DNA from: an uncultured Bacteroidales bacterium
Lineage (GTDB): Bacteria; Bacteroidota; Bacteroidia; Bacteroidales; Paludibacteraceae
DNA length: 40,621 bases
NCBI GenBank assembly: GCA_944321155.1
Contig: CALUKG010000009.1
Span: 1 to 40,621, forward strand
Direction of reading: 5' to 3'
The notes under the pieces were generated by a model. It ran no database searches. It had not been told where the DNA came from and worked only from the letters and a program-made list of their open reading frames with translations. This document shows positions 1-12,800 of this stretch, piece after piece (within the stretch, counting starts at the first letter, position 1; each line of letters begins with the position of its first letter). The translations under genes were made by a program, and so were the position numbers.

Positions 1-54
1 TCTCTGAAAAATAAATGTTTTTATTGCTTATTATCCGCACCCAAAAAGTTGCAT

Positions 55-1365
55 TTATAAGTTGAACTCAAGTTTTTTGAAGCGTTCGGGTAGTACAATT
101 TGTTCTTTGAATTTATCTCCTTTGTCGATAACCTGCATCTTTTCTGAGGTCCGTATGCATATGATTTCATCATATAATTGATGGGTATCTGCGGTATAAG
201 TGTTGATGTGTAGCGTGTCAGAAGTGATATGTATATGTGAGTAGAGTCGTATACCACAAGCTACTTTGTCAGCCTCCAGGTCGCAATTGGACAGGTAGTA
301 TTTGCTGGATGAGTTGGTTAATAGATATATAGGAGCAGTCTTTGATTGTTTGTTTGTGGATATTCTTCGGGCATAACTATGGTCGTGACCGCTTAAAACC
401 AAATGAATGTCGTTCTTTTCAATAAGAGGGTTGAATGTCTTTTTAAACATGAAGTTATGTCTTCCGATGCTGCCAGGGTAAATGGGGTGGTGCATTAAAA
501 GTACGTTCCATTGATTTTGCGATAGAGCTGATAAAACGTGTTGTTTGGTAAGCTGGCGTTTTTTCTGTAGATAGTCCCACGGCCAGAAAAGTCCGTCTGT
601 ATTGATGGAGGCAATATGTAACAAAGGCATGTCAATGGCAAAATCTGTCGCATTATGAGATTGTGGTTGTCCGAACATCCAGCTCCACCTGCTGTCTAGT
701 TCTTTTTTGAGGCCTTTTTTGTGTTCATGATTACCCGGGCAGGCAATGATGGGGATGTGGGAGGTATATGGCTGTAATGCATCAAATACGACATGCCAAT
801 AATAATCTGTTGGGCGTTCTGCTATATCCCCGACAAAAGCCCAGAATTCAATTGCTGGGTAACGCATCGCTACATCATGAAATAGTTGCGCAGAAAGCCC
901 CTCGGCTTCGTCCTGTATGTCGCCGAAAAGAATAAAGTCGATGGTTTGTGAGGGATTTCCTGTATTAAATGTGTACCAGTCGGAAATGGTACTGTCATTA
1001 ATAAGACGATATGCATACGATGTGTTATATGTGTAATGGGGCAGAATGGCCCGATAATGATTTTGTACTCCTCCTCCTGTGGAGATTGTTGCATATTGGG
1101 CATTTGCAGTCAGGGTATCATGTGAGTGTATTTCGCAATATTCTACCATGTTTCTGGTGCTGTTGCCTCCATAACGCCATGATATGCTAATGCTTTTCCC
1201 GTCAGGTGTGAATGATAATATAATCCTGTCTTGATTTGTGCTTGGCTCATAGGTGTTTTCTGTGGGATTGCCAAACCATGCATTCCATCTGATAATAATG
1301 ACAGTACCAATACTTATTGTAAAAATAATAGCAATAGCAGTGATGATTTTGTGTGCTGTTTTCAT
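55..1365 (-). CDS. Membrane-anchored purple-acid-phosphatase-like metallophosphoesterase
   Basis: A 436-residue protein that probably hydrolyses phosphoesters outside the inner membrane. Residues about 5-27 form a single hydrophobic signal anchor. Residues about 45-140 look like the fibronectin-like N-terminal domain of purple acid phosphatases. The calcineurin-like core then shows the metal-binding motifs in order: GDIQD, GDIAERP, GNHEH, MHHPIYP and GHDHSY. I chose the ATG at 1365 because it puts the MKTAHK signal anchor at the N-terminus; the reading frame is open up to 1455 but that extension looks non-coding. It is divergent from the OmpA-like gene. The substrate is unknown. Family assignment is strong; calling it a phosphatase rather than a phosphodiesterase is inference. 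Confidence 0.88.
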   Translation of the reverse strand: MKTAHKIITAIAIIFTISIGTVIIIRWNAWFGNPTENTYEPSTNQDRIILSFTPDGKSISISWRYGGNSTRNMVEYCEIHSHDTLTANAQYATISTGGGVQNHYRAILPHYTYNTSYAYRLINDSTISDWYTFNTGNPSQTIDFILFGDIQDEAEGLSAQLFHDVAMRYPAIEFWAFVGDIAERPTDYYWHVVFDALQPYTSHIPIIACPGNHEHKKGLKKELDSRWSWMFGQPQSHNATDFAIDMPLLHIASINTDGLFWPWDYLQKKRQLTKQHVLSALSQNQWNVLLMHHPIYPGSIGRHNFMFKKTFNPLIEKNDIHLVLSGHDHSYARRISTNKQSKTAPIYLLTNSSSKYYLSNCDLEADKVACGIRLYSHIHITSDTLHINTYTADTHQLYDEIICIRTSEKMQVIDKGDKFKEQIVLPERFKKLEFNL

Positions 1366-1506
1366 TTCTTTTGTTAGATGGGTATTAATATGCGAATATA
1401 TGTTTTTGGTATGAAATGCGAGATTTTGCATATACATATTTGTGTTTAATAACATGTCTTACAAAAAAACTTGTGTTGTTATTATGTGGAAATAGAATAT
1501 AATATG

Positions 1507-1514
1507 TAGTTTTG
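1507..1514 (+). promoter_or_regulatory. Bacteroidetes -7 element for the OmpA-like gene
   Basis: TAGTTTTG fits the Bacteroidetes sigma-ABfr -7 consensus TAnnTTTG and lies 38 bases before the ATG at 1553. No clear -33 TTG sits at the usual spacing. Confidence 0.5.
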
Positions 1515-1552
1515 TGGCGTAGAACCTAATATTTGGATTTTAATTGATTAAT

Positions 1553-3208
1553 ATGAGAACCGTTTTTTGGAAAAAACTGTTTGTCTTGTTTGTCCTGTTA
1601 TCAGTTGTATCCGTAACTTTAAAGGCACAAATGATGCATTATGTTGGTTTATCAGGCAAGCTGGGTTATTCGGCCATGTTTGACAATATAACGTTATCGG
1701 ATGCATATAAAGATCAAAATCATGTAATAGGCGGCGTTGGAGCAGGCTTGGGATTGTTGTATGAGTTGCAAGTGACTCAGTTCCGTTTTCACACAGGGTT
1801 GGAGTTCGACTTTATGAATGCAGCAACTCGTATAGGGGATTTTTCGGCCTATCGTTCGTTGAGCGTTCCCAGCTACCCGACAATGCAATATCGTTATGAT
1901 TATTCAAAGATGCGTGAGACACGTAATGTGGGCTATCTGAGCCTTCCGTTAATGTTTGGCGCTTATTTCAATCGTTACTATTTTTTCGTGGGGCCTAAAG
2001 TTGGAATAAATTTGATGGCTTCCTATTCCATGAAGAGCGATGTGGCAGTTCGTGCAGAAGATGATGAGCTTATTGGAGATTTGGAGAATATGCCTAATCA
2101 TGGTTTGGAAACTCATGAATGGGGTTTGGAGGCTACTCCTTTGGAGTTGGGGCTTTTGAACGTATCTGTTGCGGGTGAATTCGGGGTGAATTTGGATGAA
2201 TGGCTGGCTCCAAAGCCCAAACGTCGTCGTGGGCGCCGCGGTCGTCCTCAACCCAAAACCTTTAAAGAGTCTTTACATTACCGTGCAGGTATTTATGCCG
2301 AGTACGGAGTGTTGAATGTAAATAATTTTTCTGGCAATAATTTGGCCAATCTGGAAGGTAATCTTAGTGGGAATGCCCTACCAGCCTATGCAACGGGTAG
2401 TGGTGTGACAGATATGGCCATGGGAACACAGTTGGGTACTGCAGGAGCGGAAAAGGCTAGTCTTAATCCGTTCTTTGTGGGGGCCAAGTTTACTATTTTG
2501 TATGAGATACCAAAGAAGTACAAGAAGCCGCAACCGCGTCCAAGACCTAGACCCAAACCGCAGCCAAAACCGAAAGAAACTCCACCACTGCCGCCACCGC
2601 CACATTTGGCCGGTGTCTTGGTCGATGCGGAAACCCAGCAGCGTTTGTCTGATGTACAGGTTGTATTATATGATGCCGAAGACAATGTTGTATTTGAAGG
2701 TGTAACCTCAGCAGGTGGTGTGTTTGGAACCGTATTGGGTGCAGGTACTTATGGTGGCTATTTCACTAAGCAAGGTTATTTGCCATATGATGGAGATATC
2801 GTGTTCAAGGAGGACTCAATCTTTATTACTATGACGGCCTTGAAAGAGAAGAAGAAGATTGTCATCAGCAATTTGTTCTTTGCTACAGCCAAAACGACCA
2901 TTTTGCCTGAGTCAGAACCAGCATTGGAAGAATTGTACTATTTGTTGGTTGACAATCCAGACTTGCGCATAAAGATTATTGGCCATACCGATAATGTTGG
3001 TTCGGAAGCTTCTAACCAGAAATTGTCTGAAGGTCGTGCGAAGTCTGTCCGCAGCAATATCATAATGCGAGGTATTGATCCGTCTCGAATCGAGTTTGAA
3101 GGTAGAGGAGAAAGCGAACCTATCGATACGAATGATACAGAAGAAGGACGTTCTAAGAACCGTCGTGTAGAATTTGAGATTTTGTCTTCTGAAGCTACAG
3201 GAAATTAA
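1553..3208 (+). CDS. Outer-membrane beta-barrel protein with carboxypeptidase-regulatory-like and OmpA peptidoglycan-binding domains
   Basis: A 551-residue outer-membrane protein. Residues 1-25 are a signal peptide ending in LKAQ. Residues about 30-320 are rich in alternating aromatic and polar strands, like the porin-family beta-barrels of Bacteroidetes, and include a very basic KPKRRRGRRGR loop near residue 220. A Pro/Arg/Lys linker (about 325-355) follows, then a carboxypeptidase-regulatory-like beta-sandwich (about 358-430). The C-terminus is an OmpA domain with IIGHTDNVGS and the NRRVEFEI ending, which in this family binds peptidoglycan. The ATG at 1553 is chosen over the in-frame TTG at 1544 because it starts the signal peptide cleanly. 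It probably ties the outer membrane to the wall; a link to the neighbouring giant surface protein is only a guess. Confidence 0.88.
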   Translation: MRTVFWKKLFVLFVLLSVVSVTLKAQMMHYVGLSGKLGYSAMFDNITLSDAYKDQNHVIGGVGAGLGLLYELQVTQFRFHTGLEFDFMNAATRIGDFSAYRSLSVPSYPTMQYRYDYSKMRETRNVGYLSLPLMFGAYFNRYYFFVGPKVGINLMASYSMKSDVAVRAEDDELIGDLENMPNHGLETHEWGLEATPLELGLLNVSVAGEFGVNLDEWLAPKPKRRRGRRGRPQPKTFKESLHYRAGIYAEYGVLNVNNFSGNNLANLEGNLSGNALPAYATGSGVTDMAMGTQLGTAGAEKASLNPFFVGAKFTILYEIPKKYKKPQPRPRPRPKPQPKPKETPPLPPPPHLAGVLVDAETQQRLSDVQVVLYDAEDNVVFEGVTSAGGVFGTVLGAGTYGGYFTKQGYLPYDGDIVFKEDSIFITMTALKEKKKIVISNLFFATAKTTILPESEPALEELYYLLVDNPDLRIKIIGHTDNVGSEASNQKLSEGRAKSVRSNIIMRGIDPSRIEFEGRGESEPIDTNDTEEGRSKNRRVEFEILSSEATGN

Positions 3209-3227
3209 GACATGATGTTTTTATAGG

Positions 3228-3265
3228 AAAAATTGCCCTGGATATGTCTCTGGGGCAATTTTTTT
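3228..3265 (+). terminator. Rho-independent terminator after the OmpA-like gene
   Basis: The stem AAAAATTGCCC pairs perfectly with GGGCAATTTTT around a 14-base loop, and the right arm runs into T's. It begins 20 bases after the stop codon. Confidence 0.88.
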
Positions 3266-3363
3266 GCTGTTTAGGTGTTCTGGTGTAATCTGATGGTTTG
3301 TCGAACTTACCATGGTATGGTTAATAAAGTTTAAGGCTTAATGGCTCTGCGGAAAAAGAGTTG

Positions 3364-3371
3364 TATTTTTG
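3364..3371 (+). promoter_or_regulatory. Bacteroidetes -7 element upstream of the giant repeat-protein gene
   Basis: TATTTTTG matches TAnnTTTG. It follows the terminator at 3228-3265, so it starts a new unit. The transcript would carry either the small ORF at 3431 or a leader of about 515 bases before the giant gene. Confidence 0.5.
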
Positions 3372-3430
3372 CATTTGTAAACTGGCAATTGTATTAGTTA
3401 TAAACTAAGAAATTGCATAAGTTTTTATCT

Positions 3431-3790
3431 ATGGAGCATATATTGATATATTTCCTTAGCAAACTGTATTGGATACTGATATATTGTTTTACTGTTGCTG
3501 GGCAGGTTTCTTTGTCAGATAGCCTGTTTTCTGATTCCAGACAATGGGTTTGCGAGGAGGTCGATAGTGTTGATACTGTTTCTGTTGATGTAGATGCATC
3601 AAACAATGTTTCTTCAGTAGGAATGTTTTGCCATTCCAATTCTTCAATATCTTTTTGCTTTTATCAGCGTTTTTATGAACAAGTCATTTCGTTGACAGAG
3701 GTGTCGCAAAAGCTGCCAGGATGTGTTACGGAGGGAGTTTTTGAGTGTCCCCAAAGGCATCGTGTGCGATTGCGTTTTTGTTCAGACTGA
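3431..3790 (+). CDS. Hypothetical small Cys-rich protein, doubtful
   Basis: An open frame of 119 codons between the promoter at 3364 and the giant gene. The first 24 residues are hydrophobic and signal-like, ending near VAGQ. The rest is rich in Ser, Asp, Val and Cys, with no family I recognise. In favour are its position behind a promoter, the hydrophobic N-terminus, and the lack of any other explanation for about 500 bases. Against it are the lack of a recognisable domain and an odd basic, Cys-rich C-terminus. The alternative is a long untranslated leader. Confidence 0.35.
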   Translation: MEHILIYFLSKLYWILIYCFTVAGQVSLSDSLFSDSRQWVCEEVDSVDTVSVDVDASNNVSSVGMFCHSNSSISFCFYQRFYEQVISLTEVSQKLPGCVTEGVFECPQRHRVRLRFCSD

Positions 3791-3892
3791 TGCTACCTTC
3801 TAAATTGTCATTGCAATATCTTCTCCAATTTGCAATGCACTTGTTTTATGTAGTAAATGACAATATATCAATCACTAGACAAATTTTGTTGT

Positions 3893-6800
3893 ATGAAAAA
3901 GTATATTATTTCTTTTATTGTATTTGTGCTGTATGCAGTGTATGTGTCGGCTCAGGACTATCAACTGCCTAATAGCAACATGGAAACCTTCCAAAATAGT
4001 TGGGCGGGTGTAGGCTATGATCCGACAGGTTGGAAAGGTGCCAATGTGAAACGTACCGTGATGGGAGTTACAGCGCAAAAAGAGATGGTTTCGCCTGATG
4101 ATAATGGACGCTCGGGAAAATGTGTCCGTATTCATAATGAAAAAGTGGAAGCATTGGAAATGGGTGCTCCAGCTCCTTCATGGATAACTTTGGGGCAGCC
4201 TTGGAATGATTTGAAGGGAATAGACCAAGGAACCGCTTCTGCAGGAACAGATGGTGGCATGGCTTTTACTTATCGTCCAGATACGCTTTCTGCATGGGTT
4301 AAGAGTACAAGGGTAGGAGGCGAGGAGTTCAACATTGTTTTCTATTCATGGACGGGAACAGCTCAGAATAATTCTTATAAGGGGCAGAATGGAAGTTGCC
4401 AGTCGTATAGCCATACGGATGAGGAATCGGATATCCGTGTGCAGACAGATGGAAACTCTTGTGGAACAGGATGGGGTGATGCTGTGCAGGTAGGTGAAGG
4501 TGCATTCCGGAGCACGCAGAATTATTCATCATGGACACAGGTGAAAATACCTATTACTTATTATAATAATACAGTACCGGAGAAGACAAATGTTATTTTC
4601 TCTTCAGGAAAATATCCACATTTTAGAGAGGCGGATGGCGTAAATGTCGGTTCTACATTGTGGGTAGATGATATTTCATTGATTTATAGTTCTAAGTTAC
4701 ATGAAATTCGCGTTATTAAACCCGGTGAGACGAATGAACGTCCGATTGCAGGTGTTGATCCTAATACATTAGATTATCATTATTCTTTGGGATTGGGAGC
4801 TACCAATGCAGATATTCCGCAAATTAAATGTTATCGTTCGGGAAGATTGCTTGGAGCAACCGAGTGTGTAATCAATTATGCCACACAATTGGGTGAACCG
4901 ACGACTATAACGGTGTCTGCGGAAGACGGTTCGTCAACCACAACTTATACGGTTGTTTTTGCAGCGCAAATGTCAGACAATGCTCGTCCTTCGGGAATTA
5001 CTGTAAATGGAACTCCAGTCAATGGCTTTAGCGGTTATGTGAATACCTATGATGTGGCGTTGCCTTATGGTACAACAGATTGTCCGGTATTGGATATCGT
5101 GAAAGCAGAGCCGGAACAGACATTTACAAGTACTTGTACCGGAGTTCCTGGAGTTGCAACGGTGGAAGTTACGGCAGCAGATGGAACTAGCAAGCAAGTC
5201 TATACATTGAATCTGTCGGTTGCACCATTGACTGATAACACTTTGCAGGATATTCTGATTAATGACAAGCCTTTGACGGGCTTTTCGCCAACAAAGAATA
5301 TCTACAAGGTGGAGTTGCCAATAGGCACAACTGCGGCTCCGACTGTAACTCCTGTTTCCGCTTATCCGGAAGGAGCACAAACTATTACTGTAAACAACGG
5401 AGGCTTGGAGGGAACTACTACTATTACGGTGACACCTCCTTCTGGAATATCCCGTACCTATTCGATTACCTATGTAATAACAGAATCATCCTATTCTTTC
5501 TTGGAAGATATTCAGATAGGTGGAGTTTCATTGCCGGATTTCAATCCTGAAGTTCTGAACTATTCTTATAATTTGCCATTGGGAGTGACGGAATTACCTG
5601 AAATTACTTATACGCAAGGTGATGAATACCAAACGGTTTTGGTTGAGGAAGGTGGTATTGATGGTGTAACGAAAATCACTGTGACCGCTCAGAATGGAAC
5701 AAAAACTATCTATAGGATTTCTTTCTCTGCGGAGAAATCGTCTGTTTCAACTTTGGCTGATATAAAAGTAGGCGGTACTTCTATTCCAGGCTTTACGCCA
5801 GAAAAAACTAATTATACTTATGCACTGCCTGTTGGAACAACTGAACTTCCAGAGATAACTTATGAAAAAGGAGATGAATACCAGACGGTTACTTTTACGC
5901 CTGGACCTGTTAATGGTGTTACACGTCTGATTGTGAAAGCACAGGATGGAACTACGACCACCTATACAATTGTATTCTCGGTAGACCAAGCATCGGTTGC
6001 GACGTTGCTGGATATTAAAATAGGTGGTGTTTCTATCCCAGGGTTTGAACCAAGCCAGCTTGATTATACATACGTGCTGCCAAGGGGAACACAGGAATTG
6101 CCGGAAATAACCTATACATTGCATGATGACTATCAGACTGTTAGAATTACTGAGGGTGGGGTAGAAGGTGATACCCGTATCACCGTTCGTGCCCAATCAG
6201 GTGATGTTATGGTTTATACCATACATTTCACTATAGAGAAATCGTCAGTAGCTACCTTGTCCGACATAAAGATAGATGGTACTTCATTGCTGGGATTCTC
6301 GCCTGAAGTTTTGGAATATAGTTATGAATTGCCAGGCGGAACAACGGAACTACCTGCCATTACTTGGGTTAAGGGAGATGAATATCAACAAGTATTGTTG
6401 CAAAAAGGTACGGTTAATGGACCTTCAACCATCCGTGTTCAGGCAGAGGATGGAACAGTGAAACAATATGTGATTAATTTCTCTGTACAGAAGTCAGAAA
6501 ATGCCAAACTGCAAAATATATATGTAGGTGGAGAGCCATTGCCTGGTTTTGAACAGGAAACATTCTCCTATGTGTATGTGCTTCCGATGGATGCCATGAC
6601 ATGTCCTTCTATTACGGTAGAAAAAATGCCTGGTCAGACGGTGAGAATTATTCAACCGCAATTGACGGGAACAGCACGCATAGAAGTGCAGCCGGAAGTT
6701 GGTGCAATGAATGTATACACCATATTGTTCCGTAAAGGAGAAGAGGCAAACACAACCTTGCTGCAATTGAGTTTGGATGGTACGCCGATAGCAGGCTTCC

Positions 6801-9800
6801 GACCGGATTCTTTGCACTATGAATATGAACTCCCTTATGGAAGCAATCAATTGCCGGAAATCACTTATACCATGGCCGATGAAAATTCGGTAGTATATGA
6901 AATACCGGACGGAATAACCAAAACGATATTGAATGTGGTTTCTGCCGATGGAACATCAAATACCGTTTATGAGATACGATACAAGCAATATGTATCTTCT
7001 GACCAAACATTATTGGATATTATGGTGGACGGTATTTCATTGGAGGGATTCCAACCTACCACCTATCAATATAGTTATGAGTTGGAACCAGGTACTTTGG
7101 CCTGTCCTCCTATTGCAGTGGAAAAAGCCAATCCGTCACAGATTGTATTAATGCAGACTCCTCATTTGGATGGTACGGCTGTTATTAGGCTTGTCGATTC
7201 CAATCAGGAGACATTGAATACCTATTCCATCAATTTTGTGTTGAAGAAAGACACGGTGACCACCTTGCAGAATATTCTTCTGGACGACCAGCCATTGGCG
7301 GATTTCGACCCGGCAAAGAAGATGTATGAAGTGCAGCTCTTGGCAGAAGACTATTTGCCTATTGTTACTTATGAGCGTGGTCATGACAAACAGAATGTAT
7401 TTGTTTCTTATGTTGCCCGTGAAGGAATAGAATTGCTTGTAACTTCAGAAAGCGGAGATACGGCAACTTATACTATCCATTTCAATGCTCCTGTTTCAAC
7501 CTCAGCTTTGTTGGCAGATTTGCAGGTATATGATGAGGAAGCACAGACGTATATCTCATTGGCAGACTTTGATGCAGATGTATTTGAGTATACTTATACA
7601 TTACCATGGCGTACAGATAGGGTACCGAATATTCGTCCAATATTCCGAAATAAATACCAGATTGCCACTATCGCTTATCAACCAGTAAACAATACGACTG
7701 TCATTGAGGTATTGGCACAGGATGGTACAACCAAACAGAATTATCAGATTAGTTTCCCGGTAGAACAATCGAAAGAGACTGCTTTGGCCTCTTTGATAGT
7801 AGATGGCAATCCTTTGGTATTGCAAGACGGCGTATTTGATTATTCTGTTCAGTTGCCTTATGGAACCACAAATATCCCAGAAATCATTTGGGAGAAGAAA
7901 GTAGAAGAGCAACGAATTACGTTAGCAGAAAGAGGGCTTGGCTATCCAGCAACCCTTAAGGTCTTTGCAGAGAATGGAGATTCTGCTCTTTATACGATTC
8001 ATTTTGAAGTGTTGAAATCTGATGCCGAAAATGTTTTGACACGTATCCTTGTAAATGGAATGCAACCAGCCGACTTCTCACCCTCAGCAGATAATTGTTC
8101 TTTAATTCTGCCTTATGGAACGGAAGCAATTCCAGAAATAACCTATACAAAGAGCTATCCGGAGCAGACAGTGGAGATTGTACAAGGAAAATTGGGTGAG
8201 CCTGTATATATTAAGGTACGTTCCAACAAAGAGGGAGTAGCTGACAAGCAATATACTTTGTCTGTTAGCGTTGCTCAACAATCGGAAGCTGTTTTGACGG
8301 ATATTAGGTTTGATGGTGTATCCATGGAAGGATTTGACGCAAAGAAAACTACCTATGTACGTCAGATTACCCAAAAGCCAGCCCTTATTGAGGCGGTTGC
8401 TCCCGAAGGTGTAAATGTGGTGACGGTTAAAAATGAATTGAACTGTGCTGTGTTTGAAGCGCAGAAAGATGAAGCTTCCACAACTTATACCATTTATTTC
8501 CACTATAAGGATGATGTTATACCTAATGCTGATTTCACGGAGTGGACGACAGCCGTTTATAATAATGGACCTAAGCCTGTGGGTTGGATGGTACCGGCTG
8601 ATTGTGCTAATGAACATTCTGTTACTGCTACTTACAAAACAGGGCCAGAGGTGGAAAGAAGTGAGGATGCTGTAAAATTACGTACGTGGTCTAGCCAATT
8701 CTCAATATATGGTGGTGTACCAGGTATGATGACGATAGGTAATATGTCTTTGAATCTTGCTTCGTCAGGCAATTCATCTTCTTCTGTATCAGGAGGCATT
8801 ATGTTTAGAAATACGCCAGACCAGTTCTTGCTTGATTATAATCCAGTTTCGCACACTTCTAATGTAAACAACATTAGGGTTCTTTACTCGATTGGAGATG
8901 GGAATACGACGAAAGATTTTCTCTTTACGGATAATAATTTCAATAATCAATGGAAGAATATGGCACTTGATGTCCGTTCAGAAATTATCTCACCTACTTT
9001 GCTTAATATTACGGTTAATAGTGCACATACAGAAAATGCGGGAGGCATAAGTTTTTCTAGTGGAAGCTTATTTGGTGGAATGAAACAAGAATCCGAGTTG
9101 TTGGTAAAAAATCTTGTATTGAAGTACTCGTCTCTCATTTCTTCTGTTACTCTTAATGGTATTGCAGCTACGGTCGATGGTTCCAACATTACTTTTAATT
9201 TGAATGCAGAAACAGATAACGTGGAAAATATCGTTATTCAAGGTCAGGTTCCCGACCAGGAGTATTTTATTCAGTTGAATGATGAAATCTGGACGGGTAC
9301 AACCAATCTACGTACCGGTAGTATTAAGTCAGTTGCAGAAGATGGAAGTTATACGGAATATACCGTTTATATGTATAGACCTCGTTCAGCTAATGCGCAG
9401 TTGTCCTATATAAAAGTAAATGGGCAGGATATAGCTTTCGATCCAAGTCAATTGGAATACGATTATGAAGTTCCGTTTAACACCACCATATTGCCGGATG
9501 TACAGGTGGGAAAAGCCAGCAAATATCAGACGGTTGAATTGGTACGGCAGGAGCTACAGAATGTACAGATAATGGTAACGGCTGAGGACGGACAGCAGCA
9601 GACTTATATTGTCAACTTTGTGAAAGAACAACCGGAAACGGATGCCACATTGAGCATGCTGACTGTGGAAGGCTATGAGCTCGACTTTAATCCGGAACAG
9701 TATGAATATACAGTGCAATTGCCGGTGGATACAAAGGAGATACCTGCTGTTACCTATGAGAAACAAATGGATGATCAGGAGGTGGTCTTCACAGAAGGAG

Positions 9801-12800
9801 ATGCCAATGGGTTGACAACATTGGCGGTAACCGCTCAGGATGGAACGACCCAAAATACCTATAAAATTCAGTTTACATTGCAGGAAGCTGTTTCTGACGC
9901 TCAGTTGTCCAGCATGCAGCTTTTGAGTGATGGAGTTATCTTGTTTGACGCGGATACCTATGTATATGAACATCATGTACTGGATACTTTACCAGCGGTT
10001 ACTTATTCAGGTAATATACATGATCAGATGACAGTTATACATTATCCTGATTCTATCATTTGGAATTTGAGCAGTTCGACGGCAAACCATAAATATCTAT
10101 TGGAATTTACGAGAACCTTGTCGTCCAATGCCAACTTGCATGCCATCGTTGTCAATGAAGAACTGCTGGAAGGATTTGTGCCTTCTGTTTATGACTATCA
10201 GCTTTATGTGCAAAGAGGACAATCTTTTGACATTGTTCCTATCATAGCAGAAGAAGAACAGAAAGTAGAGACTACTTATGCTGATAGTGTATATACGATT
10301 AAGGTAACGGCTGAGGATTTGACTGAGCAAGTGACCCATTTGACATTGAAAGAACAGCTTTCCTCTGATGCAACATTGGCAGGATTGGAAATAAGCTTGG
10401 CTGATGGAACACCTATTTCGTTCGCTTTCGATCCGCAGCAATTGGAATATGAGTTTGCCATTCCATGTGATTCGCCTAAATATTTCTTGCCACAATTGCC
10501 TGACGTGATTGCTTACGCAGCAACCGAAGGACAGACAATCCAGATGGAGCTGAATGCATTGAACAGCAATTCATATATTGTAGTTACATCGCAAGACGGA
10601 AAGCAACAGCAGACATATACACTTAAGTTTAATGTCGCAGCTTCTAGCAATGCATATCTTTCTGGTATAGCGATTGACAATATACCTATTGAATCATTTA
10701 TGCCGGACGTATATCGTTATGAAATAGAAGTGCCTTCTGGTTCAATTGTACCAACTGTTACCTATACGCGTGGTGATGCCTTCCAGAGTGTGGAAACTGA
10801 AACTGGCTCGGATTTGGTTGTTTTGCAGGTTACGGCTGAGAATGGTAATATGTCCACTTATTTGGTTCGTTTTAATATCACCTTGTCGTCGGTTGCCGAC
10901 CTTGGAGGTATAACGATTGATGGACAGCCTCTGCCTGATTTTGATAAGGACCAAACGCTTTACACGGTCAATTTGCCGGTTGGTACAGTAACTTTGCCGG
11001 AGATAGGTGTCATCTCAGGAGCTGATAACCAGAAAGTGTCTGTTGTTTCAGGTGGCGTCAATGGAGCAACGCAAATATTGGTAACAGCAGAAAATGGCAA
11101 TACAAAGAATTATACTATTAACTTTGTAGTACAGCAGTCTGAAAACGTGGCTTTGGCATCTATTCTGATAGATTATTTGCCATTGCCTGATTTTGATCCG
11201 GAGGTATTGGAATATACGGTAGAACTTCCTGTAGGGACGAATGTGTTCCCTGATGTAACTTGGATGCCGGGTGATGAATACCAGACCGTAATAGGTATGA
11301 CTAATCCGGATGGTGATGCCATTATTAAGGTAACGGCACAGAATCCTCAGTTTACACGTCAGTATATTGTACATTTCAATGTTTTGAAGTCAGAAAATGC
11401 CTTACTCTCAAATATCTATTTGAACAATGAGCCGTTGACAACACATGCACAGGGCTTCACGTCTGATGCAGATTTTTCACCGGAGCATTTTGAATATCAT
11501 GTGGACTTGCCGGTAGGTACATTGAGCTATCCGAAGATTTCATTTGACATGGGTGACGAATGGCAGAAAGTGGAAGTGTCACAACTGCTGGCTGATTCTG
11601 TTGTTCTGACCGTAACTTCGCAGGATGAAGCCCACACGAATAGTTATGTGATTCATTTCAATATTTTACAGTCAGATGTAGCATTTCTCTTTAGTATTGA
11701 ATTGGATGGTATGCCATTGCCTGACTTCCATCCGGATACATTGCACTATGAGGTGCTATTGCCTGTGGGCACTGTTCGTCTTCCTGCCATTACTTGGACC
11801 AAAGGCGATGCTCATCAGACCGTCTCAAAAACAGATAATGGAGTGAATGGCCGTTGCGAAATTTTGGTGGAGGCACAAGATAGGGTTACAACCCGTACTT
11901 ATACCATTGACTTTGCCGTACGTAAGTCAGATAATGCCTATTTGAAGGAAATAAAATCAGGTGGTGTCTTGTTGGAAGGATTCGACCCGGAGATAAACGA
12001 ATATGTGATAATATTGCCTTATGGTACGGAAGCGGTTCCGACAACAACTTATACCTTGGCAGAGTTTGCGCAACAAGTTGATTTGCGGGAGGCCCAAAGC
12101 GTAAATGACACAACCTATCTGGTGGTGACGGCAGAAGATGAAGTAAGTACATTCACTTACGTGTTGACGTATAAGCTGCGTGAATCGTCCAATGCGCTCT
12201 TGGATGCCATTTATATTGATGAGCAACCTCTAACCATCGACGCACAAGCGTTTGAGTCAGATGTTGACTTTACGCCTGAAAATATGGAGTATCACATTGT
12301 TCTTCCTCCATATACATCGGAATTGCCTGTTGTTACATGGAAAGCTCAGGTGCCTGAAAGTGAAGTGACATCATTTGTCGATGCTTGCACCGATTGTCCG
12401 TTTGCACAGGGTACTGTACGCATACAAGTGATGGCGCAGGATGGCAGCGATGCCAATGAATATACTTTGTTCTTCACTACACGTCTTTCTGACAATGTCC
12501 AGTTGAGTGACATACGGATAGATGGTAAGACCATTGATGGGTTTAAGTCAGATTCAACGGAGTACGTTCTTGAATTCCCTGTTGGAACGGATTCCGTTGC
12601 ATTCCCGACACCAGAGCAAGTTGAAGTAACACTGGCGGAGGAAGGACAGACTTATGTGGTTAATGATGCCGGCAATGGTGTATTGCTTATACAAGTTACA
12701 GCACCGGATGGCATCACCATAGGCAATTATGTGATTGTATCCACCATTAAGTTGTCCGATAATGCTTATTTGAGCGACCTTAAATTGAATGGGGTTACAT

